Shown in pieces: positions 8,707-17,312 of a stretch of DNA of 26,821 nt (the first letter of the stretch is position 1; the number at the start of each line of letters is the position of its first letter). A model generated the notes under the pieces. It was not told the DNA's origin, ran no database searches, and saw only the letters and a program-made list of their open reading frames with translations. The position numbers and the translations under genes were made by a program. Source of the DNA: Bacteroidia bacterium (lineage in GTDB: Bacteria; Bacteroidota; Bacteroidia; Bacteroidales; CAJPTX01); NCBI GenBank assembly GCA_905373665.1, contig CAJPTV010000017.1, forward strand, positions 1 to 26,821, given 5' to 3'.

Positions 8707-10254
8707 ATGTACAAGACGATAACGATTGCCCTACTCCTTCCCCTTTTGTGCGCACTGGGGGGCATCCTTTCGGGGTGTAACAAGTTCTTGGACAAGAACC
8801 CCGATTCGGAACTCTCTATCGACATAGACAGCGAGGAGCGCATTGCCGAGCTCCTAACGGGGGCTTACCCCGAGGCGAGCTACATCCCTTTTCTCGAACC
8901 CCGTACTGACAACGTAGCTGAGCGCCCCAACGGGGTACACAACAGCCTCAACGAAGCCATGTACTTTTGGGAAGACTATGACCAAGAGGATCTCGACACC
9001 CCACTCAACTACTGGAATGCGTGCTACAAGGGGATTGCCCAAGCCAATAAGGCGCTCGAGCTGCTGAAGAGCTACCCCAAGACCGAGCGGGTCAAAGCGC
9101 TCTACGGCGAGGCATTTCTGCTGCGCGCCTACCTGCACTTCATGCTCGTGAACCTGTGGAGCGAACCCTACGGCGGCGCCGCCTCGAACCCCGGAATCCC
9201 CTACGTCTCTAAGCCTGAGAAACACGCCCTTGTTAACTACGACCGCGGCACGGTAAGCGAGGTCTACGACAAGATAGAGGCCGACCTCAAGCTCGGGATT
9301 ACCCTCGTGAACGACACCTACTACAAGCAGCCCAAATTCCATTTCAACAAGCGGGCTGCCTACGCCTTTGCTTCACGCTTTTACCTCTTCAAGGGGGAAT
9401 GGGCACAAGTGGTAGAATATGCGAACTACGTGCTGGAGGCGAAGCCACAACCCTACCTGCGACCGTGGTGGCAATATGCTCGGCAACTGACCTTTCACCA
9501 TGCCGACCTGCACAAGATCTATAACAGCCCCGACGAGCCCGCCAACCTCCTACTCACCACGACCGAGTCACGCCTCGCACGCCTGATGCCCACCGAACGC
9601 TACGGGTCGACAGGGACGCGCCTAGGGACTGTCCACGAGGTCTTCAACAAGAAGTATCACGAACAACTGGGGAACGTCTCCACGCAGTTCGAGGGCTTTT
9701 ACACCTTTACCAACTCCCCCTCGCCACTGAGCAACGGGCGCTATTTAGCCAAGTTTGACGAGCTTGCCACCACCGAGAGCATAGGCGTCAAACCGCGCGA
9801 CATCTACGTTACCAACGTACTGTTGACTGCCGACGAGGTACTTCTGAACCGCATGGAGGCCTACGTTATGCTCCAAGAGTATGACCGCGCCATCGACGAC
9901 TTTGTGGAATACATGGAGGCGAAGTTCGGTTACGCCCCTACCCTCGAGCGTGCTCTTTATACCTCAACCAGTGCTACGAACTACGACCGTTTTTCACCCA
10001 ACTACGGGCTTTCTCTCAAGCAACTCGCGATGGTGAAGCTCATCGTCGACTTCCGCCGCAAGGAGTTCTACGGCGAGGGGCTACGCTGGTTTGACCTGCG
10101 GCGTTTCCACATCCCAGTGAAGCGGGCAAGCAACAGTGCTTACTACTTCCCACTCGAGAAGGAAGACCCGCGCAAGGTACTGCAAATCCCCACGGAAGCA
10201 CAACGGCGCGGACTCGCCCCCAACCCACGCGATCGGCAACAACGCCTCCGCTAA
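8707..10254 (+). CDS. SusD/RagB-family nutrient-binding lipoprotein
   Basis: The 515-residue product has a lipoprotein signal peptide with lipobox LSGC (Cys24), followed by NKFLDKNPDSELS, a common start of mature SusD proteins. The alpha-helical TPR-like core includes GEAFLLRAYLHFMLVNLW at about 135-153. The conserved C-terminal SusD motif EFYGEGLRWFDLRR lies at 453-466. SusD proteins sit on the cell surface as the ligand-binding lid of the SusC barrel. It lies 18 bases after the SusC gene, as a pair. The ligand cannot be told from sequence; SusC/D pairs import glycans but also peptides (RagAB), and the neighbouring metallohydrolase-like and imelysin-like genes favour a protein or metal-related ligand. 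Confidence 0.93.
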   Translation: MYKTITIALLLPLLCALGGILSGCNKFLDKNPDSELSIDIDSEERIAELLTGAYPEASYIPFLEPRTDNVAERPNGVHNSLNEAMYFWEDYDQEDLDTPLNYWNACYKGIAQANKALELLKSYPKTERVKALYGEAFLLRAYLHFMLVNLWSEPYGGAASNPGIPYVSKPEKHALVNYDRGTVSEVYDKIEADLKLGITLVNDTYYKQPKFHFNKRAAYAFASRFYLFKGEWAQVVEYANYVLEAKPQPYLRPWWQYARQLTFHHADLHKIYNSPDEPANLLLTTTESRLARLMPTERYGSTGTRLGTVHEVFNKKYHEQLGNVSTQFEGFYTFTNSPSPLSNGRYLAKFDELATTESIGVKPRDIYVTNVLLTADEVLLNRMEAYVMLQEYDRAIDDFVEYMEAKFGYAPTLERALYTSTSATNYDRFSPNYGLSLKQLAMVKLIVDFRRKEFYGEGLRWFDLRRFHIPVKRASNSAYYFPLEKEDPRKVLQIPTEAQRRGLAPNPRDRQQRLR

Positions 10255-10267
10255 GAACCTTTTCATT

Positions 10268-11266
10268 ATGATGCGAACGCGATTCTTACTCTTCGTTCCC
10301 CTCCTTTTTATCCCCCTGCTCGCCCTGCTCACGGGGTGCAGCAAAGAGCGCCTTGACCCACAAAGCGTAGTCGACGCCAACACTCGTAGCATAGCGCCCA
10401 CCGAGCTGGACGCGTGGATCACCGAGCACGTGGTAAAGCCCTACAACATCGAGGTGCTGTACCGCTGGGACAAGAATGCTGCAGGCAAGGGGACGTACGT
10501 CTATCCCCCCAAGCTTGAGAAGGTGCAAGAGGTGCTGGAGGCAGTCTGTGAGCTCGGGCTAGAACTCTACGTACACCCCTCGCTCGGCGGAGAGGAGTTC
10601 TTACGCGAACGCGTCCCGCTGCGCCTTGTCCTCTATGGCGGTGGCAACCCTGACAACAACGGCGTGGAGCTGCTTTACAATCCGCAAGCGAGTGCTGCCG
10701 AGCTATCCATCTACCACGTTAACGACTTTGACCCCAAGCAGCGGGAACAGGTCTACGTGCTCATGCGGAGCGTGCACCACCAGATGGCAAAGCGTCTGCT
10801 GGAGCTCCTCCCCTATTCGCGCGACGCTTTCTTGCAAATCAGCGAAAAGCGCTACACGCGCGGCTCGACCGACCTCATAGCCCCACCGCTGGGGAGCGCC
10901 ACCTCATGGCAAGAGAAGTTCGGGCTCAACGGCTGGGCCAATCGGCGCGGCTGCTACACGATGCTCTCGTTCTTGAGTGCCGAGGATGACATTGCCGAGA
11001 TCATCAGTGCCACACTCGTGAGTTCGCCCCAAGAGATAGACGCGGCCGCCCTCCGTGCTGCTACCCCCGAGGATGCGGGCTCGCCCGATCCTGACCCAAA
11101 CGTGCACCAACGCTATGCCAAAGAGGCGGAACAAGCCCACAAGGAGTTCACCGCCAAACAGCAGTTTGTGAAAGACTACGTCCGCAAGGCGTGGGGGATG
11201 GATTTCCTGCGCCTACAACTGGCAAGCGTGCGTCGCATCGATACATACTTCAAAAACCACGAATAA
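10268..11266 (+). CDS. Substrate import-associated zinc metallohydrolase-family lipoprotein with a degenerate HExxH site
   Basis: The 332-residue lipoprotein has lipobox LTGC (Cys24). Its position right after SusC/SusD and its overall layout match the SusC/D-associated zinc metallohydrolase lipoproteins (TIGR04549/PF15890 type). In that family a HExxH helix binds zinc. Here the equivalent helix reads VHHQMAKRLLE, with His171-Gln172-Met173-Ala174-Lys175 where HExxH is expected: the catalytic Glu is Gln and the second zinc His is Lys. The later acidic motif AEDDIAEI (238-245) is retained. The protein is therefore probably a non-catalytic binding subunit rather than a peptidase; that is inference. 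Start is ATG 10268 or the adjacent ATG 10271. Its stop overlaps the next start by one base (TAATG), suggesting translational coupling. Confidence 0.8.
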   Translation: MMRTRFLLFVPLLFIPLLALLTGCSKERLDPQSVVDANTRSIAPTELDAWITEHVVKPYNIEVLYRWDKNAAGKGTYVYPPKLEKVQEVLEAVCELGLELYVHPSLGGEEFLRERVPLRLVLYGGGNPDNNGVELLYNPQASAAELSIYHVNDFDPKQREQVYVLMRSVHHQMAKRLLELLPYSRDAFLQISEKRYTRGSTDLIAPPLGSATSWQEKFGLNGWANRRGCYTMLSFLSAEDDIAEIISATLVSSPQEIDAAALRAATPEDAGSPDPDPNVHQRYAKEAEQAHKEFTAKQQFVKDYVRKAWGMDFLRLQLASVRRIDTYFKNHE

Positions 11267-12297
11267 TGACCCGACTGGTACTATTTACCCTCCTAATACC
11301 TGTTGTAGCGTTTTTAGCCCCTTCGTGCGCGAAAGAAGACAAGGTATTTGAAAATACGCCATCGGCGCGTAACCAAAAGCACATTGCTGCCCTACAGGAG
11401 GAGCTCGTCAGTGCCCCCCACGGGTGGCGTTTGCTCTACTTCCCGCGTACTGATTCGTTGTTATTCTCTAACCCCACGCAGCTTATTCCCTTCTTTAACG
11501 ACCAGTTGGGCTATGGCGGAGCGTGTTTTACCCTGAAGTTTGCCCCTGATAACACGGTAGAAATGCTCGCCGACCTCGACGCCGAGAGCGCTACCCAAGT
11601 GAGCAAGAGCGAGTACCTCGTCGGGCGCAACAGCTTTACCCAACTGAGCTTTGAGACCTACACCTACCTACACCGCCTCGTCAATGCCCGCTACATGGGG
11701 GCGAGTGACTTCCTCTTTATTGGGCGGAACGAAGATGGCGACCTCCTCTTTCGCACGGCACAGCACCTCGCACCAGCGCGTGAGTATGCGGCGCTCCGTA
11801 AGCTTGAGACAGAGGAAGCCTTTACCGAGGTGGTACGCCAGTCCCAAGAAAACAGATTGTTCTTTGAAGAGATGACGAACCCGCAACTGCGCATCTACCA
11901 AGGGGCACGTACCTTCTTCCAAAGCGACATCTACGTAAAGCGCGACGTAGAACCCAACCGACGCTACCTCAAAGAGATACGTGACAAGCGCTACTACCTC
12001 TTCCTCTTTGCACAGAAGAAAGCCCCCTTACCTTCCGATCCGCCCAAGGAGCAGGTAGGGCTCGGTTCGGGCTATGCGGGTACAGAGCATGGGCTGAGCT
12101 TCCGAGCAGGATTACGTTACGACAAAGAGCACATTTTCTACGACTTCGTACGCGAGGGCGACCGCTTCGTAGCCGAGCTCGTCTCGGTCTACGACCCGCT
12201 CCTACGCACCACCCGTTTGGTAAGTAAACACCTCCACCCCGAGGGAGAGTATACGGGGTACAAGGCGGTAATTTGGGACATAAAGCCACAGCCATGA
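11266..12297 (+). CDS. DUF4302-like lipoprotein
   Basis: The 343-residue lipoprotein has a signal peptide ending APSC (Cys21). The mature start KEDKVFENTPSARNQKHIAAL and the following segment APHGWRLLYFP match the DUF4302 pattern, a Bacteroidota lipoprotein family regularly encoded beside SusC/SusD and zinc metallohydrolase-like genes. The family's function is unknown; surface ligand binding is a guess. The start is fixed by the one-base overlap with the upstream stop and by the signal peptide. The gene ends with ATGA, overlapping the next gene by four bases. Confidence 0.8.
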   Translation: MTRLVLFTLLIPVVAFLAPSCAKEDKVFENTPSARNQKHIAALQEELVSAPHGWRLLYFPRTDSLLFSNPTQLIPFFNDQLGYGGACFTLKFAPDNTVEMLADLDAESATQVSKSEYLVGRNSFTQLSFETYTYLHRLVNARYMGASDFLFIGRNEDGDLLFRTAQHLAPAREYAALRKLETEEAFTEVVRQSQENRLFFEEMTNPQLRIYQGARTFFQSDIYVKRDVEPNRRYLKEIRDKRYYLFLFAQKKAPLPSDPPKEQVGLGSGYAGTEHGLSFRAGLRYDKEHIFYDFVREGDRFVAELVSVYDPLLRTTRLVSKHLHPEGEYTGYKAVIWDIKPQP

Positions 12298-12905
12298 GAT
12301 ACAGACTCCTATTCGCGCTATGCGCCTCCCTCCTCCTAGGGTTTACCCTTTCGTGCAGCAAGCCCGAGAAGGAGCTCCCTGACGAGGACTACGAGAAGCT
12401 CTTCCCCTTCGGGGGTATCGATAAGCCACGCATCTCCTACGACGAACAGAACCTCCTCCACTGCGACCCACAGCTCACCAAAGCGCAGTTCCGTTACCCA
12501 GGGGTAGAGATTACCGAAAACGTGCGGGAGTACACCGTGACCCTCACCTGTTCGTTTGACGAGACGAGCCTAGGGGGCGACGTAACCTCCAAATTTGTTG
12601 TGAAGTACGTGGGGGCAGACAAGGCGTTGCACCTCGTAGCCTCGCACCCCAATACCCCCGACGCCGATGCTCAAATGACGCAAGGCACGCCCTATACGGT
12701 GACTTTCAAGGTCTCGTCGGGCTTTCCGATGTACCTCGCTGTGGATGGGCGAAGCCATCGGGGGGCGAGTGTCAAGGCTAGGCTCTCGGCACAGTGCGCC
12801 GACGGCTACACTGTGGTTAAGACGCTAGAGACCGAGCAGCATCAAAACGCCGAGGGGATCAATCCGCTCCCCGCTCCCTATTGCAACTACCTCATTCTCC
12901 CCTAA
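12294..12905 (+). CDS. Small operon lipoprotein of unrecognised family
   Basis: The 203-residue product has a signal peptide ending FTLSC (Cys21), followed by a charged stretch SKPEKELPDEDYEKLFPFGG. The body is rich in alternating hydrophobic/polar strands (EYTVTLTCSF, SKFVVKYVG, YTVTFKVS) and is likely an Ig-like beta sandwich. It ends NPLPAPYCNYLILP. I do not recognise the family. Its four-base overlap with the DUF4302-like gene and 12-base gap to the DUF4856-like gene place it firmly in the operon, so it is probably an accessory surface subunit. Confidence 0.75.
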   Translation: MRYRLLFALCASLLLGFTLSCSKPEKELPDEDYEKLFPFGGIDKPRISYDEQNLLHCDPQLTKAQFRYPGVEITENVREYTVTLTCSFDETSLGGDVTSKFVVKYVGADKALHLVASHPNTPDADAQMTQGTPYTVTFKVSSGFPMYLAVDGRSHRGASVKARLSAQCADGYTVVKTLETEQHQNAEGINPLPAPYCNYLILP

Positions 12906-12917
12906 AGCGTACGCACA

Positions 12918-14120
12918 ATGACAATACGGTTCACAAACCTAGCCCTTCTGGTTGGTGCACTCTGCTTCGCTCTCGCCACCCCCTCTTGCGACAAGTGGGA
13001 AAACGAAACCGTAGAGACGACAGACCAAGGGATACGCACGCCCGACCCCGTCTATCGCTTCAAACGCGGGGGGAAAAATAGCGTCGACATGCAGGAGTGT
13101 AGCCTACTCAAAGAGGCTGTCGACCTTACCTACCGTTACCTACACGAAGCCAACTTTACCACCCAAGGGCTTTATGACCTAGCGCGTGGGTATTACGAAA
13201 ATGGCGAGTTCGGCTTGAAGCCCCGAGAGGAGATTGCTGCCTCGCCGCTCCAGCGCGTGCACCACGAACGGCTACTTGCCACCGTAGAGGGGATTTTTAC
13301 CACCACGTGTACCCTCTCGGGTTACGGACTTCCGAACGCCTCGTCTATTCGCAATACGCGAGCCCAAGCGGGACAGGGAGGCTTCCTCGGGGTACACATC
13401 GGCGATGCCAATCTCTGTTTTGCTGACCCAAAGGGCGTGGTAGTAGCTGAGCTCTTTCAAGGGATAGTGGACGGGGGGATCTACCTCGACAAGATTCTTT
13501 ACACCCACCTCGACGAGCAGCTCTTTAACGACGAGGCACTTCGCACCGCACACCAGAACTCCGAAGTCCTCCCCGGGCGCAACTATACCGCCCTCGAGCA
13601 CCACTGGGACTTAGCCTACGGTTACTACCAATTCTGGATACCCTACACGCAAGGGAACGGCGTACGGGCGCTGCGTGAGAGCAAGATTCGCCTCTACAAC
13701 GCTTTTGCTAACGGACGAGGCGCACTCACACGCTTCCGTTACGACTCGGTGGCGCTGCAAATCCGCAATATCCGTACGGAGCTTTCCAAAGTGGTGGCGG
13801 TGCGCGCCATGCGTAGTTTTGTGGGCGAGAACACCACCGCGAACCTCAACGAGGATATCCGTAATGCACTCTTTTTCATCTCCCAAGGGTGTGGCGCTCT
13901 GTATACCCTCCCCTTCACGCGTAAGGAGGACGGCGAGCCGTATTTTACCCTCGATGAGATCGAAACCCTATTGCAGACGCTCACCACCTCCCCACAAGGA
14001 CTTTGGGACACCGAACGCCTACGGGGCGATGCTGCCACCGAGGGCTCTTTAGCTCATCTAGCCTCCACCATCGGTGCACGCTATGGGCTCAGCCTCGATG
14101 AGGCAAAAAGAAACCAATAA
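12918..14120 (+). CDS. DUF4856-like (imelysin-related) lipoprotein
   Basis: The 400-residue product has a signal peptide ending TPSC (Cys24). The body is mostly alpha-helical. It contains VYRFKRGGKNSVDMQECSLLKEAV near the mature N-terminus and EHHWDLAYGYYQFW beginning at 227, a hallmark of DUF4856 proteins. The family is related to the imelysin fold, whose members are often iron-regulated and linked with iron uptake in bacteria. In this operon, next to a FecA-like receptor, it points to a metal-related substrate; that is inference. It lies 12 bases after the previous gene and 6 bases before the next. Confidence 0.85.
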   Translation: MTIRFTNLALLVGALCFALATPSCDKWENETVETTDQGIRTPDPVYRFKRGGKNSVDMQECSLLKEAVDLTYRYLHEANFTTQGLYDLARGYYENGEFGLKPREEIAASPLQRVHHERLLATVEGIFTTTCTLSGYGLPNASSIRNTRAQAGQGGFLGVHIGDANLCFADPKGVVVAELFQGIVDGGIYLDKILYTHLDEQLFNDEALRTAHQNSEVLPGRNYTALEHHWDLAYGYYQFWIPYTQGNGVRALRESKIRLYNAFANGRGALTRFRYDSVALQIRNIRTELSKVVAVRAMRSFVGENTTANLNEDIRNALFFISQGCGALYTLPFTRKEDGEPYFTLDEIETLLQTLTTSPQGLWDTERLRGDAATEGSLAHLASTIGARYGLSLDEAKRNQ

Positions 14121-14126
14121 ACGAAG

Positions 14127-15236
14127 ATGAAACAGACGCTCTTTATACTCCTTGCCCCCCTGCTCTTTTTCCCTGCGGGGGTGCGTGCCCAAGTGGGGGT
14201 AGAACTGCTAGAGAATGGCAGCTTTGAGAAGTTCCGCCTCGGGGGGCACATAGAAAAACCTCTCCATTGGAATACGAACATCACCCTGAGTGCCGAGAAG
14301 TCTACCGATGCCCATACGGGGATGTATGCCCTGAAGCTCTACCTCAACCCTGGCGCCTCGTCAGTAACCTACTTCAAAGGCGGGGAGAGTGTCTGCATTG
14401 CGGTAGAAGCTGGCGCGGAATACGAGCTCGCCTATTGGTACAAAGGGACGGCAAAGCAACGGAACATCGTCCCCTCCATCACGTGGTACAAAAACGGTGA
14501 GGTCGTACGCCCAGACAAGCGGGAAAGCGAGCGGGTCACGATTACCGACACTTGGCAAGAACACAAGGTTACCTTCCAAGCCCCGACCGCCGACCTCTGC
14601 AGTCTTCAGCTAATCTTCGACGGCGAGGGCGAAGGGGGCGAAGTAAAGAACATCTGGCTAGACGACGTCTCCTTCAAAATGACCAAAGCCCCGGAGACGC
14701 TCGTCCCCCTCGACCCACCAGCAGGGTTTAAGGGGCGTACGCAACAGCGCGAAATCGACCTCTCTTGGCACTCCGTAGGGCAGGAAGGCATAACTTACCA
14801 CATCGCCCTCAACGGCACACCCCTCACGACTACTACGCAGACGAGCTATACGGTCACAGCCCTCACCCCCGACACCGAGTATACGTTTACCATCCAAAGT
14901 GAGGAAACGGCAGCGGGTGGACGAAAATCGGCACTATCCCCCCCTTTGAAACTAAAAACCCAAGGGCTCACCTTGCCAGAGAACGACGCGGGACGCATCC
15001 CCTACCTCTATCGCCTCAAAGAGTATGGCGAGTGTGAGCGTACCCTCCTACTACACTGGATGGACTTAGCGCGTACCGATGCGCAGATACGTTACTGGGT
15101 AGACGGCGTCCCCACGACCCCGACGGGCGACCTGCTCACCTTCCCCAAGGCGGGGTTACGGCATCTGCGGGTCGAGATTGTAGAGACTCCCGAGCGCCGC
15201 TGGGAAATCACCTATCGTTTACAAGTAAAAGAATAG
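14127..15236 (+). CDS. Secreted jelly-roll (CBM-like) plus fibronectin type III protein
   Basis: The 369-residue product has a type I signal peptide (cleavage near GVRAQ) and no lipobox. Residues about 25-185 form a galactose-binding-like/CBM jelly roll: VELLENGSFEKF at the start, AHTGMYALKLYLN, EYELAYWYKG, and a closing IWLDDVSFKM. Residues about 196-278 form an FnIII domain, with LSWHSV, YHIALNGTPL and LTPDTEYTFTIQS as the usual strands. The last 85 residues are a further beta domain that I do not recognise. It probably binds a carbohydrate or protein ligand at the surface as an accessory of the uptake system. No catalytic domain is visible. It sits 6 bases after the DUF4856-like gene and 2 bases before the next start. 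Confidence 0.8.
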   Translation: MKQTLFILLAPLLFFPAGVRAQVGVELLENGSFEKFRLGGHIEKPLHWNTNITLSAEKSTDAHTGMYALKLYLNPGASSVTYFKGGESVCIAVEAGAEYELAYWYKGTAKQRNIVPSITWYKNGEVVRPDKRESERVTITDTWQEHKVTFQAPTADLCSLQLIFDGEGEGGEVKNIWLDDVSFKMTKAPETLVPLDPPAGFKGRTQQREIDLSWHSVGQEGITYHIALNGTPLTTTTQTSYTVTALTPDTEYTFTIQSEETAAGGRKSALSPPLKLKTQGLTLPENDAGRIPYLYRLKEYGECERTLLLHWMDLARTDAQIRYWVDGVPTTPTGDLLTFPKAGLRHLRVEIVETPERRWEITYRLQVKE

Positions 15237-15238
15237 CC

Positions 15239-16162
15239 ATGAGACGTGTGCACGTGCTATACCTCCTTAACCCCCTACTGCTCTTTGCTGCGCTCCTCCC
15301 TTCGTGTGAAAAAGAGGCGCGGGAACAGGGGAGCGAAATCCTTATCAACGGCGAGGCAGATCTCTCCGAAGTCTCGTTCAGTAAACAGACGACGCGCATT
15401 CTCTTACTCCAAGGCGGGAATGGGAAATACACGGCCAACATAGCCGATTCGCGCATCGCGCGCCTCTCCGTAAGTCACGACACGCTGCGCATCACAGGGG
15501 CTTTGGAGGGCGACACTTATGCCACCATCCTTTCGGGCGACTTTAAGAAGCGTCTCGACATCCATATCGTTGTCCCCGAACTGAGTGTGAGTCAAGATGA
15601 GGTCTATCTTTTCCCGCGCGACGAGAGCAAGTTTCTCAACGTGAGTGGCGGGGGCGATGAAACGGCACTGCGGATAGATGACCCCGACCAGATTTTGCAA
15701 GTGAAGTGGAACGGCCGTACGGGGATTATGGAGATCAATGCCCTCGCAGAGGGTGATGCGACCCTTACGGTCGTAGCGCAAGACGGCAAGACACGCGATA
15801 TAAGGGTGTTTGTGCGCTGTAAAGGGCGCATTGATGATGTTGGAGTCTATAGTACCACGTCTCGCAGTATTTACCCCGTAATGAGCACCATTATGAGCGT
15901 CATGCGTCCGGGCGTGGGGGTGTGGCTCATCAACAACGTAAATCCTTATTCCTCGCGCCGAATATTGAAGATTACTCCCCCTGTTAAGAATCCGAAGGTG
16001 GGCGAGATGCTTACGCTCAACTTCTCCATGCGTTACCCTGACGAGTTTGCCAACACCTCACTCAGCGAGGGTGCACAGCGCCTCTACGTCGAGGCGGTAC
16101 GCCCCGCGCACGTCTTGTTGCGCGGACGAGGATTCAAATTGCTATTGCCAAGGGAGCGGTAA
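15239..16162 (+). CDS. Ig-like lipoprotein, last gene of the uptake operon
   Basis: The 307-residue product has a signal peptide ending LPSC (Cys23) followed by EKEAREQG. It contains at least two BIG2-like Ig repeats: one around SFSKQTTRILLLQGGNGKY to LDIHIVV, and a second from LSVSQDEVYLFPRDESKFL to DIRVFVRC, each ending in the 'GDAT(L/I)' turn typical of bacterial Ig domains. The C-terminal ~100 residues, which include VMRPGVGVWLINNVNP, are not recognised. It is probably surface-exposed, because all neighbouring gene products are exported. A short GC-rich hairpin lies 50 bases after its stop. Confidence 0.75.
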   Translation: MRRVHVLYLLNPLLLFAALLPSCEKEAREQGSEILINGEADLSEVSFSKQTTRILLLQGGNGKYTANIADSRIARLSVSHDTLRITGALEGDTYATILSGDFKKRLDIHIVVPELSVSQDEVYLFPRDESKFLNVSGGGDETALRIDDPDQILQVKWNGRTGIMEINALAEGDATLTVVAQDGKTRDIRVFVRCKGRIDDVGVYSTTSRSIYPVMSTIMSVMRPGVGVWLINNVNPYSSRRILKITPPVKNPKVGEMLTLNFSMRYPDEFANTSLSEGAQRLYVEAVRPAHVLLRGRGFKLLLPRER

Positions 16163-16356
16163 GGGGGAAAGCCTCTGGTACTCGTCAATAGATTTCCTAC
16201 TTTTTAGTACTTTGGGGGGGCAATCCCCTCCTCTTGTTCTTTGATATGCAAAGTATTCCCCCATGCGCGTCCTCTACACATACAAAATATTCTATCTTTA
16301 CCACGTAAACCAGCATACGGCTAGGTATGCAAGTATTAACTAAACTATAAAGGATA
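16163..16356. other. Intergenic region between the uptake operon and the CAP gene
   Basis: This 194-base AT-richer stretch ends the operon and precedes the CAP-domain gene. It carries a compact GC-rich hairpin at 16214-16231. TATCTTTA at 16293-16300 resembles the -7 element TAnnTTTG with the last base changed, but no -33 TTG is found at the right distance, so I do not call a promoter. Confidence 0.5.
16214..16231 (+). terminator. Possible operon terminator hairpin
   Basis: Seven G residues, the loop CAAT, and CCCCTCC can pair over seven base pairs with one G-U pair. A T-rich stretch (tcttgttcttt) follows. The position 50 bases after the last operon gene fits a terminator, but the T-run is weak. 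Confidence 0.4.
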
Positions 16357-17166
16357 ATGAAACGGTTTTTCTTATTAGCGCTCATGTCTGTGCTCTTTCT
16401 CGCCTACGCCTCTGCGCAAGAGCGCCGCGTAGAGGATGAAAGTGTTGTCTTCACAGAAGCAGAGAAAGAACGAGCGAACACAGCGAAGAGATTTAAGGAC
16501 ATGTCCCCCCTTGAGAAGGATGCCCTTTATCTCCTCAATTTGGCACGTACGTGTCCGCAAAAGTTTGCCGAGCGGTATGTAAAAGGGTATCAACGCGGCG
16601 GGTATATGTTTGCTGAGCGGAAAGATTCTCTTTACCGCCAGCTCAAAAATATGACCCCTCTGGATCCTCTGCTCCCACACCCTGGGCTTTATGCCCATTG
16701 TGTCTGTTTGGTCGAACAAAGTGTGAAACGAGGCTATCTCTCGCATAGTCGCGAGGGTACGACTTGCGAAAAGCGTTTCAGTGGCGAATGCGTTTCCAAT
16801 GCTGGCACCAATGACGCTCTAGTGCACATTTGTAATTTGCTAGTGGATGCAGGAAAAGGGAATGAGGCGCTCGGACATCGTCGGTTGATGCTTAGTGAAA
16901 AATTCCATTACGCTGCTGCTGCCCAAAAAAATAGATTCTTTGTATTGCAGTTTTGGAGAGATTTGAGCGGGAAGACCGATTATACATACGACCGCGAAAC
17001 AGAACAAGGTTCTACCCAAGAGGATGATGGAGAGGAGGGAGACGATGGCAACAAAGAGGAGGAGGAGGAAGACTCAATCCCGATAGAGGAAATCATCGAC
17101 TACGATACCTACATCAAAACACAGTACGATCATCCCGAGGACGACCCGCTTTTCTACCATAGGTAA
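16357..17166 (+). CDS. Secreted CAP/SCP-domain protein with an acidic C-terminal tail
   Basis: The 269-residue product has a type I signal peptide (LFLAYASAQE). The CAP (SCP/PR1) domain is seen from LYLLNLARTCPQKFAERYV near 58-76, GYLSHS at 126-131, GEC at 143-145 (equivalent of the GEN motif), and GHRRLML at 173-179. These supply the conserved His and Glu positions of the CAP cavity. The tail after about residue 214 is strongly acidic (runs of Glu and Asp) and lacks a recognisable domain. CAP proteins are secreted and have varied roles; no specific one can be assigned. The gene stands alone between the operon and the lipoprotein array, with a terminator hairpin after it. Confidence 0.85.
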   Translation: MKRFFLLALMSVLFLAYASAQERRVEDESVVFTEAEKERANTAKRFKDMSPLEKDALYLLNLARTCPQKFAERYVKGYQRGGYMFAERKDSLYRQLKNMTPLDPLLPHPGLYAHCVCLVEQSVKRGYLSHSREGTTCEKRFSGECVSNAGTNDALVHICNLLVDAGKGNEALGHRRLMLSEKFHYAAAAQKNRFFVLQFWRDLSGKTDYTYDRETEQGSTQEDDGEEGDDGNKEEEEEDSIPIEEIIDYDTYIKTQYDHPEDDPLFYHR

Positions 17167-17182
17167 CCTCTTGTAACAAGAA

Positions 17183-17229
17183 ATGCAAAGACGAGCTGCT
17201 TCCTTAGCGGGAGGCAGCTCGTTTTGCAT
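17183..17229 (+). terminator. Hairpin terminator after the CAP gene
   Basis: Arms 17183-17203 and 17210-17229 pair over about 20 base pairs with one bulged G and one G-U pair; the loop is ttagcg. The ascending arm contains TTTTGCAT. It lies 17 bases after the CAP gene stop. It should separate that gene from the lipoprotein array. Confidence 0.7.
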
Positions 17230-17312
17230 CAGAGCGGAGGGGCTATAGTCCTAAAAAGGTTATACGTCCTTTTTTTACTACCTTGTGGGGCAATATAAAC
17301 CCATAAGGCTTA

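Noticed and set aside
10268..11266. Active zinc peptidase
   Set aside because: The motif at 170-175 is HHQMAK, not HExxH, so catalysis is not supported by the sequence.
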